Below are positions 25,019 through 33,723 of a stretch of DNA of 64,000 nt, one piece after another. The first letter of the stretch is position 1, and every line of letters begins with the position of its first letter. Source of the stretch: G963665005 sp963665005. GTDB taxonomy: Bacteria; Bacillota; Clostridia; Christensenellales; SZUA-584. The stretch lies in contig CAXXTQ010000001.1 in NCBI GenBank assembly GCA_963665005.2, positions 1,116,001 to 1,180,000 of the forward strand, read 5' to 3'. A model generated the notes under the pieces. It was given only the letters and a program-made list of their open reading frames with translations. It had not been told where the DNA came from and ran no database searches. Made by a program: the position numbers and the translations under genes.

Positions 25019-25984
25019 ATGAGTATAACATTAACAAAAGAAATAAAAAAAGACGACACAATGATGAGAGACGTATATTGCGCTACCTTGATGGATATGG
25101 CAAAGAACGATTCAAGAGTAGTTTCGCTTGACGCTGATCTCATGAAATCTATGGGTATGATACCGTTTTTAGAAGCATACCCCGAGAGGACTTTTAACTG
25201 CGGAGTGCAGGAAGCAAATATGGTAGGAGTAGCGGCAGGCTTATCGGCTACGGGAAAGATACCGTTCGCGCATACTTTCGGGCCTTTTGCGAGCAGGAGA
25301 TGTTACGACCAGGTGTTCATCTCGGCGGCATATGCACAGCTTAACGTAAGAATAGTAGGCTCTGACCCGGGAATAACGGCCGCTTATAACGGTGGAACGC
25401 ACATGCCTTTCGAAGATATGGGAATAATGAGAAATATACCGGGGATTACGATAATTGAGCCCACAGACGGAGTAATGCTCGAGAACATAATGCGTCAGGT
25501 AAAAGACATGTACGGAGTTTTCTATATACGGCTTTTGCGCAAAGAACCCATGACAATTTACGAGAAGGGCTGTGAATTTGAAATAGGCAAAGGTATATCG
25601 CTTCGCCAGGGCAGCGATGTTACGCTTATAGCAAGCGGATTTTTGACAAGCGAGGCGATAAAAGCGGCAAAAATACTTGAACAGTCGGGCGTCAGCACAA
25701 GAGTTGTTAACATTTTTACATGGAAACCTATAGACAAAGAGCTGATAATAAAATGCGCAAACGAAACGGGAGCTATCGTAACGGTAGAAAACCATAATAT
25801 TATAAACGGCCTTGGAAGCGCCGTTGCCGAAGTGCTGGCGGAAAATGCGCCCGTGCCTTTGGAGAGAATAGGAAGCCGTGATAAATTCGGCGAAGTCGGA
25901 AGCGTAGATTATCTTCAGAAAGCATTTGAAATGACTGCTGATGATATTGTTGAAAAAGCAAGAAAAGCAGTCTCGAGAAAATAA
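25019..25984 (+). CDS. Transketolase, C-terminal subunit
   Basis: A 321-residue partner of the preceding gene, 17 bases downstream. It holds the pyrimidine-binding domain (FNCGVQEANMVGVAAGLS, with the catalytic Glu, about residue 65; THMPFEDMGIMRNIPG, about 125) and the C-terminal transketolase domain (VTVENHNIINGLGSAVAEVL, about 255). Together the two halves equal one full transketolase in length and order. The pair would link pentose phosphates to triose and hexose phosphates, consistent with rpiB later in the operon. Confidence 0.92.
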   Translation: MSITLTKEIKKDDTMMRDVYCATLMDMAKNDSRVVSLDADLMKSMGMIPFLEAYPERTFNCGVQEANMVGVAAGLSATGKIPFAHTFGPFASRRCYDQVFISAAYAQLNVRIVGSDPGITAAYNGGTHMPFEDMGIMRNIPGITIIEPTDGVMLENIMRQVKDMYGVFYIRLLRKEPMTIYEKGCEFEIGKGISLRQGSDVTLIASGFLTSEAIKAAKILEQSGVSTRVVNIFTWKPIDKELIIKCANETGAIVTVENHNIINGLGSAVAEVLAENAPVPLERIGSRDKFGEVGSVDYLQKAFEMTADDIVEKARKAVSRK

Positions 25985-26012
25985 TAATAAAGAAAAAAAT
26001 GGAGGGAAAGTT

Positions 26013-27029
26013 ATGGCAAAGGTTAAAGTTGGAGTTGCAGGATACGGTGTTATAGGCCAAAGGCTTGCGGACGGAGTCGCGTGCCAGCAAGACATGGAGC
26101 TTGTAGGCGTTGCCGATGTTGCGCCTACCATTTCGGTAAGAGCGTTAAAATATAAAGGCATGCCTTACAAGATGTTTAACGTAATGCCTGAAAACAAAGC
26201 GATGGAAGAAGCGGGAATACCTGTTTCGGGAACTTTTGAAGAACTCGTGCAGGAAGTTGATATAATGCTAGACAGCTCGCCGGGCGGTATAGGCGCGAAG
26301 AATAAAGTTCTTTATCAAAAACATAACACAAAAGCTGTTTTCCAGGGCGGAGAAAAGAACGAGATTGCCGATGTTTTCTTTCATGGATACGCTAACTATG
26401 AAAAGGGCGTAGGGCAGGATTATCTAAAGCTTACTTCATGCAATACTACAGGCCTTATACGCGCGGTTGATATGCTTGACAGAGCGGCAGGGCTCGATAA
26501 AGTAGCTATAACCATTATACGAAGAGTAGCCGACCCGGGTGATTATCACAGAGGGCTTACAAACGCACTTCAGGTAGAGCACGCTCCGAGCCATCAGGCG
26601 CTTGACCTTATGACGATTATGCCGCACATACCATGCACAGGAATACTCGTTCATACACCTGTGACACACGGGCATATAATCACTGTTGTCGCAACACCGA
26701 AGAAAAAGCTTGCTAAGAAAGATTTATGGGAGATGGCTCAGGCTCATCCTAGAATAATGACAGTAAGCCTAAAAGACGGATTCCTCGGAAACGCTTCTAT
26801 GTTCAGATGGGCGCGCGATATAGGTAACAGCCGCGGAGATATGTATGAAATAGCGCTTTGGGAAGAGTCTATCGTAAACTCGGGCGATGATATAATGTTT
26901 GCGATAAACATCCCTCAGGAAGCTGTTGTTATACCTGAGAATATTGATGCGATTAGAGCGGCTATGAGCATGCAGACCACACGGCAAGAAGGTACTGCAA
27001 TGACTAATAAATATCTGGGGATGAAATAA
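26013..27029 (+). CDS. Type II (archaeal-type) glyceraldehyde-3-phosphate dehydrogenase
   Basis: A 338-residue enzyme that oxidises glyceraldehyde 3-phosphate to 1,3-bisphosphoglycerate. It has the archaeal catalytic motif SCNTTGL (Cys143) instead of the bacterial SCTTN, the N-terminal VGVAGYGVIGQRLADGV Rossmann loop, and the archaeal His segment HTPVTHGHIITVV (about residue 220). Start ATG at 26013 behind GGAGGG. The next gene, two bases later, encodes a phosphoglycerate kinase that also reads like the archaeal branch. Bacteria normally use the unrelated-looking type I enzyme, so this pair is probably a transferred lower-glycolysis module. Archaeal enzymes can use NADP; cofactor preference cannot be read here. 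Confidence 0.88.
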   Translation: MAKVKVGVAGYGVIGQRLADGVACQQDMELVGVADVAPTISVRALKYKGMPYKMFNVMPENKAMEEAGIPVSGTFEELVQEVDIMLDSSPGGIGAKNKVLYQKHNTKAVFQGGEKNEIADVFFHGYANYEKGVGQDYLKLTSCNTTGLIRAVDMLDRAAGLDKVAITIIRRVADPGDYHRGLTNALQVEHAPSHQALDLMTIMPHIPCTGILVHTPVTHGHIITVVATPKKKLAKKDLWEMAQAHPRIMTVSLKDGFLGNASMFRWARDIGNSRGDMYEIALWEESIVNSGDDIMFAINIPQEAVVIPENIDAIRAAMSMQTTRQEGTAMTNKYLGMK

Positions 27030-27031
27030 AT

Positions 27032-28285
27032 ATGAGATTCGGAATTAATACGATAGATGATTTTAACGTTGAGGGCAAAACGGTATTGCTCCGAGTCGAT
27101 ATAAATCAGCCTGTCGATAAAAAAACGGATACGCTTCGCGATATCACCCGCATAAAGGGCTGCGCGCCGACTATAAAAGAGCTTAGCGACAAAGGCGCAA
27201 AGCTTGTCGTTCTTGCACACCAGGGAAGCGATATCGAGTACGTTAATTATTACAGCACAAGGCCTCACGCTAAGGTAATAAGCGAGCTTATCGGCAAAAA
27301 TGTTGAGTTTGTGCCGGATGTCTGCGGGCCTTTTGCAGTCGACAAGATTAAAAACATGAAAACCGGCGAGATTTTGCTGCTTGACAATGTTAGGTTTATG
27401 GCCGAAGAGATGACGCTTTTTGAAACGAAATTAAAGCTTTCGCCGCAAGAGCAGGCGGTAACGCAGGTCGTATCAAGGCTTGCGCCGCTTGCCGATTTGT
27501 TCATTATGGATGCGTTCGCAGCGGCGCATAGGGCACAGCCTACGCTGATGGGCTTTCAGCAGCTGCTTCCGTCCGCTATGGGAAGGCTTTTTGAAAAAGA
27601 GTACAACGTGCTTTCAGAGATATTGGAAAAACCGCAAAAGCCGCTTGTGTTTGTACTCGGCGGCGCTAAGATTCAAGACGCTTTTTTGATGATGGACAAA
27701 GTGCTTGGCGACGGTATCGCCGATAAAGTTCTCGCAGGAGGCCTTGTCGGGCAGGTTATGCTTATAGCCAGCGGAGTTGACATAGGAAAGCCGTCTACAG
27801 ATTTTATTATAAAAAGCAATCTCGGCGAATTTATAGAAAAAAGCAAACAGGTGCTAAAAGATTATAAAGATAAAATAATACTGCCTGTCGATTTGGCGTA
27901 TGCAAATGGAGAAAGAAAGCTTGCCGAGATAGCTGATTTACCGATAGATGAGGATCTGCTCGATATTGGAGACAAAACGGTAGAGATATTCAAAGAACAT
28001 ATAATGAATGCGAAAACAGTATTTGTAAACGGGCCTGTTGGTGTTTTTGAAAAACCGCTGACAGAATACGGAACAAAAAATATTTGGCAGGCGCTTGCTG
28101 ATACTTCGGCGCATACTGTGCTCGGCGGCGGCGACAGCGTGGCGGCAACAAACAAATACGGGCTGGCAGATAAAATGGGTTATGTCTGCACAGGCGGCGG
28201 CGCGCTCGTACGTTTTTTATCGGGAGAAGAGCTGCCTGTCGTAACGGCGCTCAAATATGCGGCAAAGAAATTTGGCACAAACTAA
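27032..28285 (+). CDS. pgk: Phosphoglycerate kinase, archaeal-like
   Basis: A 417-residue kinase that makes ATP from 1,3-bisphosphoglycerate. The substrate loop reads VLLRVDINQPVD where bacteria have RVDFNVP; VLAHQGSD, LLLDNVRF, DLFIMDAFAAAHRAQPTLMGF, VLGGAKIQD and TVLGGGDSVAATNKYG follow. The HQ...H and DAFAAAHR...P wording is that of archaeal enzymes. It is coupled to the type II dehydrogenase gene (two-base gap). The C-terminus FGTN-stop lies inside the first unit of a 15-bp tandem repeat (28271-28330). The genome probably also holds a standard gap/pgk pair elsewhere, which I cannot check. Confidence 0.9.
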   Translation: MRFGINTIDDFNVEGKTVLLRVDINQPVDKKTDTLRDITRIKGCAPTIKELSDKGAKLVVLAHQGSDIEYVNYYSTRPHAKVISELIGKNVEFVPDVCGPFAVDKIKNMKTGEILLLDNVRFMAEEMTLFETKLKLSPQEQAVTQVVSRLAPLADLFIMDAFAAAHRAQPTLMGFQQLLPSAMGRLFEKEYNVLSEILEKPQKPLVFVLGGAKIQDAFLMMDKVLGDGIADKVLAGGLVGQVMLIASGVDIGKPSTDFIIKSNLGEFIEKSKQVLKDYKDKIILPVDLAYANGERKLAEIADLPIDEDLLDIGDKTVEIFKEHIMNAKTVFVNGPVGVFEKPLTEYGTKNIWQALADTSAHTVLGGGDSVAATNKYGLADKMGYVCTGGGALVRFLSGEELPVVTALKYAAKKFGTN

Positions 28286-28330
28286 TTTGGCACAAACTAA
28301 TTTGGCACAAACTAATTTGGCACAAACTAA
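28271..28330 (+). repeat. Four exact 15-bp tandem repeats over the pgk stop codon
   Basis: TTTGGCACAAACTAA is repeated four times without change. The first copy holds the last four codons and the TAA stop of pgk, so every copy restores a stop in the same frame. A shorter trace (TTGGCATAA) follows. It looks like replication slippage. Confidence 0.95.
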
Positions 28331-28397
28331 TTGGCATAAGGGTAGTTTATTGCTAAAATGTATTTTGTACAAATAAAATGATGAGAGGTAAAGTGTA

Positions 28398-29570
28398 TTG
28401 GATTATAACAAAGAAAGTTTAAAGCTGCATTATGAATGGAAGGGTAAAATAGAGGTAATAGCGACGACGCCCGTAGAAAACAAAACAGACTTGTCTTTGG
28501 CGTATACGCCGGGGGTAGCAGAGCCGTGTCTCGAAATACAAAAAGACATCAATAAAAGCTATGACCTGACGAGAAGATGGAATCTTGTTGCTGTGGTAAC
28601 AGACGGCACCGCCGTGCTCGGGCTCGGAGACATAGGCCCGGAAGCGGGAATGCCCGTAATGGAAGGAAAATGCGTTCTTTTTAAATCGTTCGGCGATGTT
28701 GACGCGTTTCCGCTTTGCGTACAGAGCAAAGAAGTCGACGATATCGTAGAAACCGTTTATCAGATATCGGGCAGCTTCGGCGGCATAAACCTAGAGGACA
28801 TAGCGGCGCCGAGATGTTTTGAAATAGAGAAGAAGTTAAAAGAAAGATGCGATATTCCTATCTTTCATGATGACCAGCACGGCACGGCTGTTGTCGTAAC
28901 GGCGGCTATGATAAACGCAATGAAACTATCGGGCAGGAAAATAGAAGACCAGGAAGTAGTCGTTTCGGGAGCAGGGGCGGCGGGCGTTGCTGTAACCAAG
29001 CTGCTCATGAGTATGGGTATGAGAAGCGTTATACTTTGCGACAGCAAGGGCGCTATATATGAAGGCAGAGAAGGATTGAATCCTTTTAAACAGGAAATGG
29101 CCAAAATTTCTAACAAAGAGATGAAAAAAGGCTCTCTTAAAGATGTTATAGCCGGAGCGGACGTTTTCATAGGCGTATCGGCGCCGGGGATAGTATCAGA
29201 AGATATGGTAAAGAGCATGGCAAAAGACTCTATAATTTTTGCAATGTCCAATCCTGTGCCCGAGATAATGCCAGACCTTGCCTTAAAAGCGGGCGCAAGC
29301 GTTGTCGGAACGGGAAGAAGCGATTTTGCTAACCAGATTAACAACGTTCTTGCTTTCCCCGGAATTTTCAGGGGAGCGCTCGATGTTAGGGCAAGCGACA
29401 TAAACGACGATATGAAAATTGCCGCTGCGTATGCTCTTGCAGAGCTTGTCGGCGATGATGAACTGACACCGGAATATGTTATACCCGCACCGTTTGACCC
29501 AAGAGTGGGAGATGCTGTGGCAAAGGCTGTAGCCGAGGCCGCAAGAAAGAGCGGCGTTGCAAGAATATAA
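28398..29570 (+). CDS. Malic enzyme (malate dehydrogenase, decarboxylating)
   Basis: A 390-residue short-form bacterial malic enzyme. LAYTPGVAEPCLEI (about residue 34), VVTDGTAVLGLGDIGP (about 66), FPLCV, INLEDIAAPRCFEIE (metal and substrate) and FHDDQHGTAVVV (about 157), then the NAD loop VVSGAGAAGVAV (about 185) are all present. It converts malate to pyruvate and CO2 with NAD(P) reduction. Start is TTG at 28398. It is followed by a LarA-family gene; LarA relatives include malate racemases, which would give this enzyme a matching substrate partner. The gap to pgk holds the repeat only, so it may be in the same transcript. Confidence 0.92.
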   Translation: MDYNKESLKLHYEWKGKIEVIATTPVENKTDLSLAYTPGVAEPCLEIQKDINKSYDLTRRWNLVAVVTDGTAVLGLGDIGPEAGMPVMEGKCVLFKSFGDVDAFPLCVQSKEVDDIVETVYQISGSFGGINLEDIAAPRCFEIEKKLKERCDIPIFHDDQHGTAVVVTAAMINAMKLSGRKIEDQEVVVSGAGAAGVAVTKLLMSMGMRSVILCDSKGAIYEGREGLNPFKQEMAKISNKEMKKGSLKDVIAGADVFIGVSAPGIVSEDMVKSMAKDSIIFAMSNPVPEIMPDLALKAGASVVGTGRSDFANQINNVLAFPGIFRGALDVRASDINDDMKIAAAYALAELVGDDELTPEYVIPAPFDPRVGDAVAKAVAEAARKSGVARI

Positions 29571-29590
29571 GAGTATACATATATAATTAA

Positions 29591-29625
29591 GGACGAGCCG
29601 GTATTTTGTTTAATGCCGGCTCGTT
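29591..29625 (+). other. Intercistronic hairpin between malic enzyme and larA-like genes
   Basis: ACGAGCCGGTATT and AATGCCGGCTCGT form a 13-bp stem with one G-T pair around a six-base loop. No T-run follows (TGCAG), so it is more a stability or processing element than a terminator. Confidence 0.55.
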
Positions 29626-29645
29626 GCAGATAAAGGAGTGGTTTT

Positions 29646-30893
29646 ATGAATATTGGGCTAAATTACGGAAAAGAAAAAATAAATGTCGAAATACCCAATA
29701 AAAACTTAGCAGCGGTACTCGAGCCGAACCATGTGGAAATTGAAAGTACGGGCGCGGATGAGGTGCTAAGAGCGATTCGGACACCTATAGGCAGTAAAAG
29801 GCTTTGCGATATAGTAAAAAAAGGTGAGAGTGTGTGCATTATTACGAGTGATATAACAAGGCCTATGCCCTCCAAAGTCGTTTTGCCTATAGTCATAGAC
29901 GAGCTTGTAAAAGGCGGCGTCGAGTATGACGACATAACCGTAGTTTTAGCACTCGGAAACCACAGGGCGCATACACAGGATGAAAAAAAATATATAGTGG
30001 GTGAAGAGGTCTATGCCAAAGTAAAATGTTTAGATTCTGACCAGAGCCGTATAAAAAATCTCGGGTACACTAAAAGAGGAACTCCCGTAGATGTTTTTGA
30101 AGCGGTTGCAGATGCGGACAGGGTAGTTTGCCTCGGCAACATAGAGTATCATTATTTCGCGGGGTATTCGGGCGGAGCCAAGGCAATAATGCCCGGCGTT
30201 TCTACCGCCGGTGCTATACAGGCCAACCATTCAAAGATGGTAGAAGACACTTCCATAGCCGGTAAGATAGAAGGCAATAATTTACGGGCGGATATAGATG
30301 AGGTAGCGCAGTTTGTAAAAATAGATTTTATTGTTAATGTTGTACTCGATGAAAAAAAGCAGATAATAAAAGCGGTGGCAGGCGATTATATAAAAGCGCA
30401 CAGGCAGGGCTGCGTATTTTTGGATAAGCTTTATAAAATAAGCATAGAACAAAGGGCAGATATTGTCATAGTTTCGCCGGGCGGCTTTCCAAAAGACATC
30501 AATCTATACCAGGCGCAGAAAGCGCTTGATAACTCTAAGCACGCCGTTAAAGACGGCGGTATTATTATACTTACCGCTTCGTGCAAAGAGGGGCTTGGCG
30601 AAGAGGTTTTTGAACGCTGGATGAAAGAAGCGGACTGCCCGGGAAGCATGGTCAAAAAGATAAAAGTGCAGTTTGAGCTTGGCGGGCATAAAGCGGCCGC
30701 TATAGGCATGGTTCAGCAAAAAGCAGATGTATATCTTGTTTCTGATATGGAAGACTGCTTTGTAAAATCTTTGTTTTTTACGCCTTTTGACACCCTTCAG
30801 CAGGCGCTTGATACCGCTCTTGAGAAAAAAGGAGAAGATGCAAAAGTAATCGTTATGCCTTACGGCGGGTCAACGCTTCCTGTTGCAGAGTAG
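29646..30893 (+). CDS. LarA-family nickel-pincer 2-hydroxyacid racemase
   Basis: A 415-residue protein of the lactate-racemase family (DUF2088). SDITRPMPSK (about residue 75), ALGNHRAHT (catalytic His, about 107), and YHYFAGYSGGAKAIMPG (second His and the cofactor-bearing Lys, about 176-187) are the family marks. The enzyme needs a nickel pincer nucleotide made by LarB, LarC and LarE, none of which is in this window. LarA relatives racemise lactate, malate and other 2-hydroxyacids or epimerise sugar acids. Its place right after malic enzyme points to malate, and the sugar operons to aldonic acids; both are inference. Confidence 0.87.
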   Translation: MNIGLNYGKEKINVEIPNKNLAAVLEPNHVEIESTGADEVLRAIRTPIGSKRLCDIVKKGESVCIITSDITRPMPSKVVLPIVIDELVKGGVEYDDITVVLALGNHRAHTQDEKKYIVGEEVYAKVKCLDSDQSRIKNLGYTKRGTPVDVFEAVADADRVVCLGNIEYHYFAGYSGGAKAIMPGVSTAGAIQANHSKMVEDTSIAGKIEGNNLRADIDEVAQFVKIDFIVNVVLDEKKQIIKAVAGDYIKAHRQGCVFLDKLYKISIEQRADIVIVSPGGFPKDINLYQAQKALDNSKHAVKDGGIIILTASCKEGLGEEVFERWMKEADCPGSMVKKIKVQFELGGHKAAAIGMVQQKADVYLVSDMEDCFVKSLFFTPFDTLQQALDTALEKKGEDAKVIVMPYGGSTLPVAE

Positions 30894-30963
30894 CGTTCCA
30901 AAAACGATATACAAAGCGTTAAAATTAATATATAATTAAATAAAAGTATATGGGGAGAATGCC

Positions 30964-32169
30964 ATGATAAAAGAAAGCAAAAAAATATGGTTCAAGGTAT
31001 TGGCTATAGATATGCTGGTTTTGTGCTTGGCTTTCTCCATGTCAATAATCGGTCAAATGCTTGACACCATAAAAGATATATATTCGCTTTCTTTATCCCA
31101 GGCAGGCATGCTTTTGTCAGTACAGAGCATAGGAGGTTTTGTTGTAGCGATAATGAGCCTTTTGATTATTGATCTTTTCAATAAGAAAAAGTTAATCGTA
31201 TTGTCGGGCGTCATTCTATGTGTGTTCTTGATACTTATTGGTATAAAAATGCCTTTGCCCTTTTTGTTCGTTGTATTTATTATGCTTGGGTTATCTTCTG
31301 CTATGGTTAATATAATATCAAATGCAGTAATGATGGACACTGTGCCCAAAAATCCCGAAAGATACATAAACTTTATGCATACCATATTCTCTTTCGCAGC
31401 TGTTTTAGCGCCTGTGGTTTCTAACGCTATATTCGCGGATTACGGAATAATGGGTGTGTTCTTTATTATGGGAGGATTTGCGCTTATTTGGGCGGCGTAT
31501 TCAGTAATAGTTTTTAAAAATGATGTACGGCAAAAGCTTATCAAAGAAAAAATAAATATAAAATCCAGATTTGCTGAGATGATAAAAGTTCTTAAAAACC
31601 CCGGCATGAAACATATAAACATAATCGCGGTTTTGATAAGCTGCTGGCAGTTAACGGCTATGTATTATGTGTCATCGTTGTTTTCGAGTATTACCGGAAA
31701 TGTATCGGATGGAGCGTACGCTTTATCCGTGCTTTATCTTGGCATGATGCTTTCAAGGCTTATCTACAGCAAGTTCGCAGACAGATTCTCACCCGGGCGC
31801 GTGCTGGCAATAGAATGTTTCATAGGAGCACTTTTCTGGATAGCCGCTATATTAACCGGCGATATACTTGCAAAGACGGTATTGATAGGTATCTCCGCGT
31901 TTTTCTGCGGTAATAACTTTCCTATAACATTTTCAACAGCATGCAACTTGTCGCCGAATAATAAAGCAACTGCGCTTGGGGGGACTTTCTTTGGATACTA
32001 TCTGGCGCTGTTTGTCTTTATACCGATTATAGGCGCTATAGGAGAGGCAATAGAGCTCAATAACGCGCTGTATTTCGCGGCGCTTCCGCTGTTTGCACTT
32101 ATTCCTTTTGCACTTGGGCTGCACAAAAAGATGAAAATTTTGAAACTGGTAAATTTTAAAGAGAGGTAA
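30964..32169 (+). CDS. MFS transporter
   Basis: A 401-residue membrane protein with about twelve hydrophobic segments and the major-facilitator loop between helices two and three (LLIIDLFNKKKLIVLSG). GNNFPITFSTACNLSPNNKATALGG near the C-terminus resembles the fucose/sugar permease group. It lies between the racemase and rpiB genes in the same direction, so it may carry the sugar or hydroxyacid handled by the operon. No substrate can be read from sequence. Confidence 0.85.
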   Translation: MIKESKKIWFKVLAIDMLVLCLAFSMSIIGQMLDTIKDIYSLSLSQAGMLLSVQSIGGFVVAIMSLLIIDLFNKKKLIVLSGVILCVFLILIGIKMPLPFLFVVFIMLGLSSAMVNIISNAVMMDTVPKNPERYINFMHTIFSFAAVLAPVVSNAIFADYGIMGVFFIMGGFALIWAAYSVIVFKNDVRQKLIKEKINIKSRFAEMIKVLKNPGMKHINIIAVLISCWQLTAMYYVSSLFSSITGNVSDGAYALSVLYLGMMLSRLIYSKFADRFSPGRVLAIECFIGALFWIAAILTGDILAKTVLIGISAFFCGNNFPITFSTACNLSPNNKATALGGTFFGYYLALFVFIPIIGAIGEAIELNNALYFAALPLFALIPFALGLHKKMKILKLVNFKER

Positions 32170-32174
32170 AAAAT

Positions 32175-32621
32175 ATGATAGCGCTTGGAAATGACCACGC
32201 AGGTTTGGAACTTAAAGAAAAAATAATTGAATATCTAAAAGAACTCGGGCTTGAATATAAAGATTATGGATGCTATACTGGCGAAAGGGTAGATTACCCT
32301 GTCTTCGGGGCGGCCGTCGCAAACGCAGTCGCCGGCGGGGAATGCGATAAAGGCATTATATTCTGCGGTAGCGGAGTGGGTATATCTATAGCGGCGAATA
32401 AGGTTAAAGGTATTCGCGCTGTTGTGTGCAGCGAGCCTTATTCCGCAAAACTTTCCAGGCAGCATAATAATACAAATATATTGTCTTTAGGATCAAGAGT
32501 CGTCGGTCAGGAGCTCGCTAAAATGATTGTCAGCGAATGGCTGAATGCGAAATTTGAAGGCGGAAGGCATCAGAAACGTATTGATATGATAGCAAGCTTA
32601 GAACAGGGCAAAAATATATAA
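32175..32621 (+). CDS. rpiB: Ribose-5-phosphate isomerase B
   Basis: A 148-residue RpiB/LacAB protein. GNDHAGLELK at the N-terminus, DYPVFG, GIIFCGSGVGISIAANKVKGIRA (catalytic Cys, about residue 66) and ARQHNNTNILSLGSRVVG-like wording are diagnostic. It interconverts ribose and ribulose 5-phosphates; some relatives act on allose 6-phosphate. It starts five bases after the transporter gene and fits with the transketolase pair at the head of the operon. Confidence 0.93.
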   Translation: MIALGNDHAGLELKEKIIEYLKELGLEYKDYGCYTGERVDYPVFGAAVANAVAGGECDKGIIFCGSGVGISIAANKVKGIRAVVCSEPYSAKLSRQHNNTNILSLGSRVVGQELAKMIVSEWLNAKFEGGRHQKRIDMIASLEQGKNI

Positions 32622-32638
32622 TTTTTGGAGAATTATTT

Positions 32639-33559
32639 ATGGGGAACGGTAAATATACAATAGGCATAGATATCGGTGCTACAAAAGCGAATATCGGCAT
32701 TATTGATGAAAATTACACAATTTGCGGCAAAACCAAGGTTCCTACAAACACAGGCCAGGAAAGCGGCAAAATCTTATCCGATATTGCGCAAGCGGTAAAA
32801 AATTGTATGGCGGATTTAAAGCTTGAAATTCAAGATATTTCTTTCATGGGTATAGGAGTACCGGGTACTGTTGACGATAAAGGTAAAAAAGTTATTTTTG
32901 CGCCCAATCTAAAATGGAGAAATGTCGAGATAGCAGAAATACTAAAGTCGGAATTTTCGTGCGAAATATGCGTTGAGCACGACGTAAAAGCGGCGGCGGC
33001 GGGAGAGCTTCTTGCCGGCGCAGGAAGAGGTATGAGCGATATCGTTTGTATGACGCTCGGTTCGGGTATCGCCTGCGGTATTATAATAGACAAAAAAATT
33101 CACCGCGGAGCATTTAATACTGCGGGAGAAATAGGGCATATGGTCATCAATCCGAATGGGCCTGCCTGCAACTGCGGCAAAAAAGGCTGTGTCGAGGCTT
33201 ACGGTTCGGGCACTGGAATAGGCAGGCGCGCAACAGAAATGTTCGGCAGAAAGATGTCATCCGAAGAGGTTTTCGAGCTTGAAAAGCAAGGAGACCAAAG
33301 GGCGGCGGATATTATAACCGCAGGCGTAGAAGCAATAGGAATCAGCCTTGTCGGCGTTGTCAATCTTTTATCTCCCGAAGCTGTGATATTAAGCGGCGGC
33401 TTGACGAACCAGAAAGAGTATGCAGCGCGTATAAAAGAATTTGTACTTTCTAATTCATACAATCTTGCCGTGCCAAAAGACAAATTTAAATTTGCAATCG
33501 CCGAACTTGGGCCGGACGCGCCTATGGTAGGTGCGGCTATTTTAAGCAATCTTAACTGA
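32639..33559 (+). CDS. ROK-family sugar kinase (glucokinase-like)
   Basis: A 306-residue ROK kinase without a DNA-binding domain. IGIDIGATKANIGI (about residue 7, ATP phosphate loop), GIGVPGTVDD (about 78), EHDVKAAAAGE (catalytic Asp, about 113), GEIGHMVINPNGPACNCGKKGCVEAYGSG (zinc-binding CxCGxxGCxE, about 165-190) are present. It probably phosphorylates glucose or a related hexose at C6. As the last gene of the operon, 18 bases after rpiB, it may act on the sugar brought in by the MFS carrier. A weak hairpin with a seven-T run follows at 33594-33616. Confidence 0.88.
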   Translation: MGNGKYTIGIDIGATKANIGIIDENYTICGKTKVPTNTGQESGKILSDIAQAVKNCMADLKLEIQDISFMGIGVPGTVDDKGKKVIFAPNLKWRNVEIAEILKSEFSCEICVEHDVKAAAAGELLAGAGRGMSDIVCMTLGSGIACGIIIDKKIHRGAFNTAGEIGHMVINPNGPACNCGKKGCVEAYGSGTGIGRRATEMFGRKMSSEEVFELEKQGDQRAADIITAGVEAIGISLVGVVNLLSPEAVILSGGLTNQKEYAARIKEFVLSNSYNLAVPKDKFKFAIAELGPDAPMVGAAILSNLN

Positions 33560-33593
33560 CACAAGGAAACGTTCTTAATATCGCAAATTTGAA

Positions 33594-33616
33594 AGCCGTT
33601 ATATAGCGGTTTTTTT
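33594..33616 (+). terminator. Probable terminator after the ROK kinase gene
   Basis: AGCCGTTATATAGCGG followed by TTTTTTT. The stem is short with a small loop, but the T-run is clear and it ends the operon that begins at 24162. Confidence 0.55.
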
Positions 33617-33642
33617 CTATCAATCATAGACTGGCATCAATT

Positions 33643-33672
33643 TTGTACCATTTAGTATTTCTGTGATAAAAT
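33643..33672 (+). promoter_or_regulatory. Promoter of the NusG-II/Gx/ApbE operon
   Basis: TTGTAC (33643-33648), 18 bases, TAAAAT (33667-33672), in the gap before the start at 33724. Confidence 0.5.
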
Positions 33673-33723
33673 AGTGTCGATAATAGTGAGAGGACAGCTG
33701 CAAATTGGAAATAAGGTTTCGCT

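Noticed and set aside
25241..26161. A 306-codon minus-strand frame across the transketolase C-half and GAPDH genes
   Set aside because: It spans two secure genes and has a composition rich in Cys, Tyr, His and Phe with no motif.
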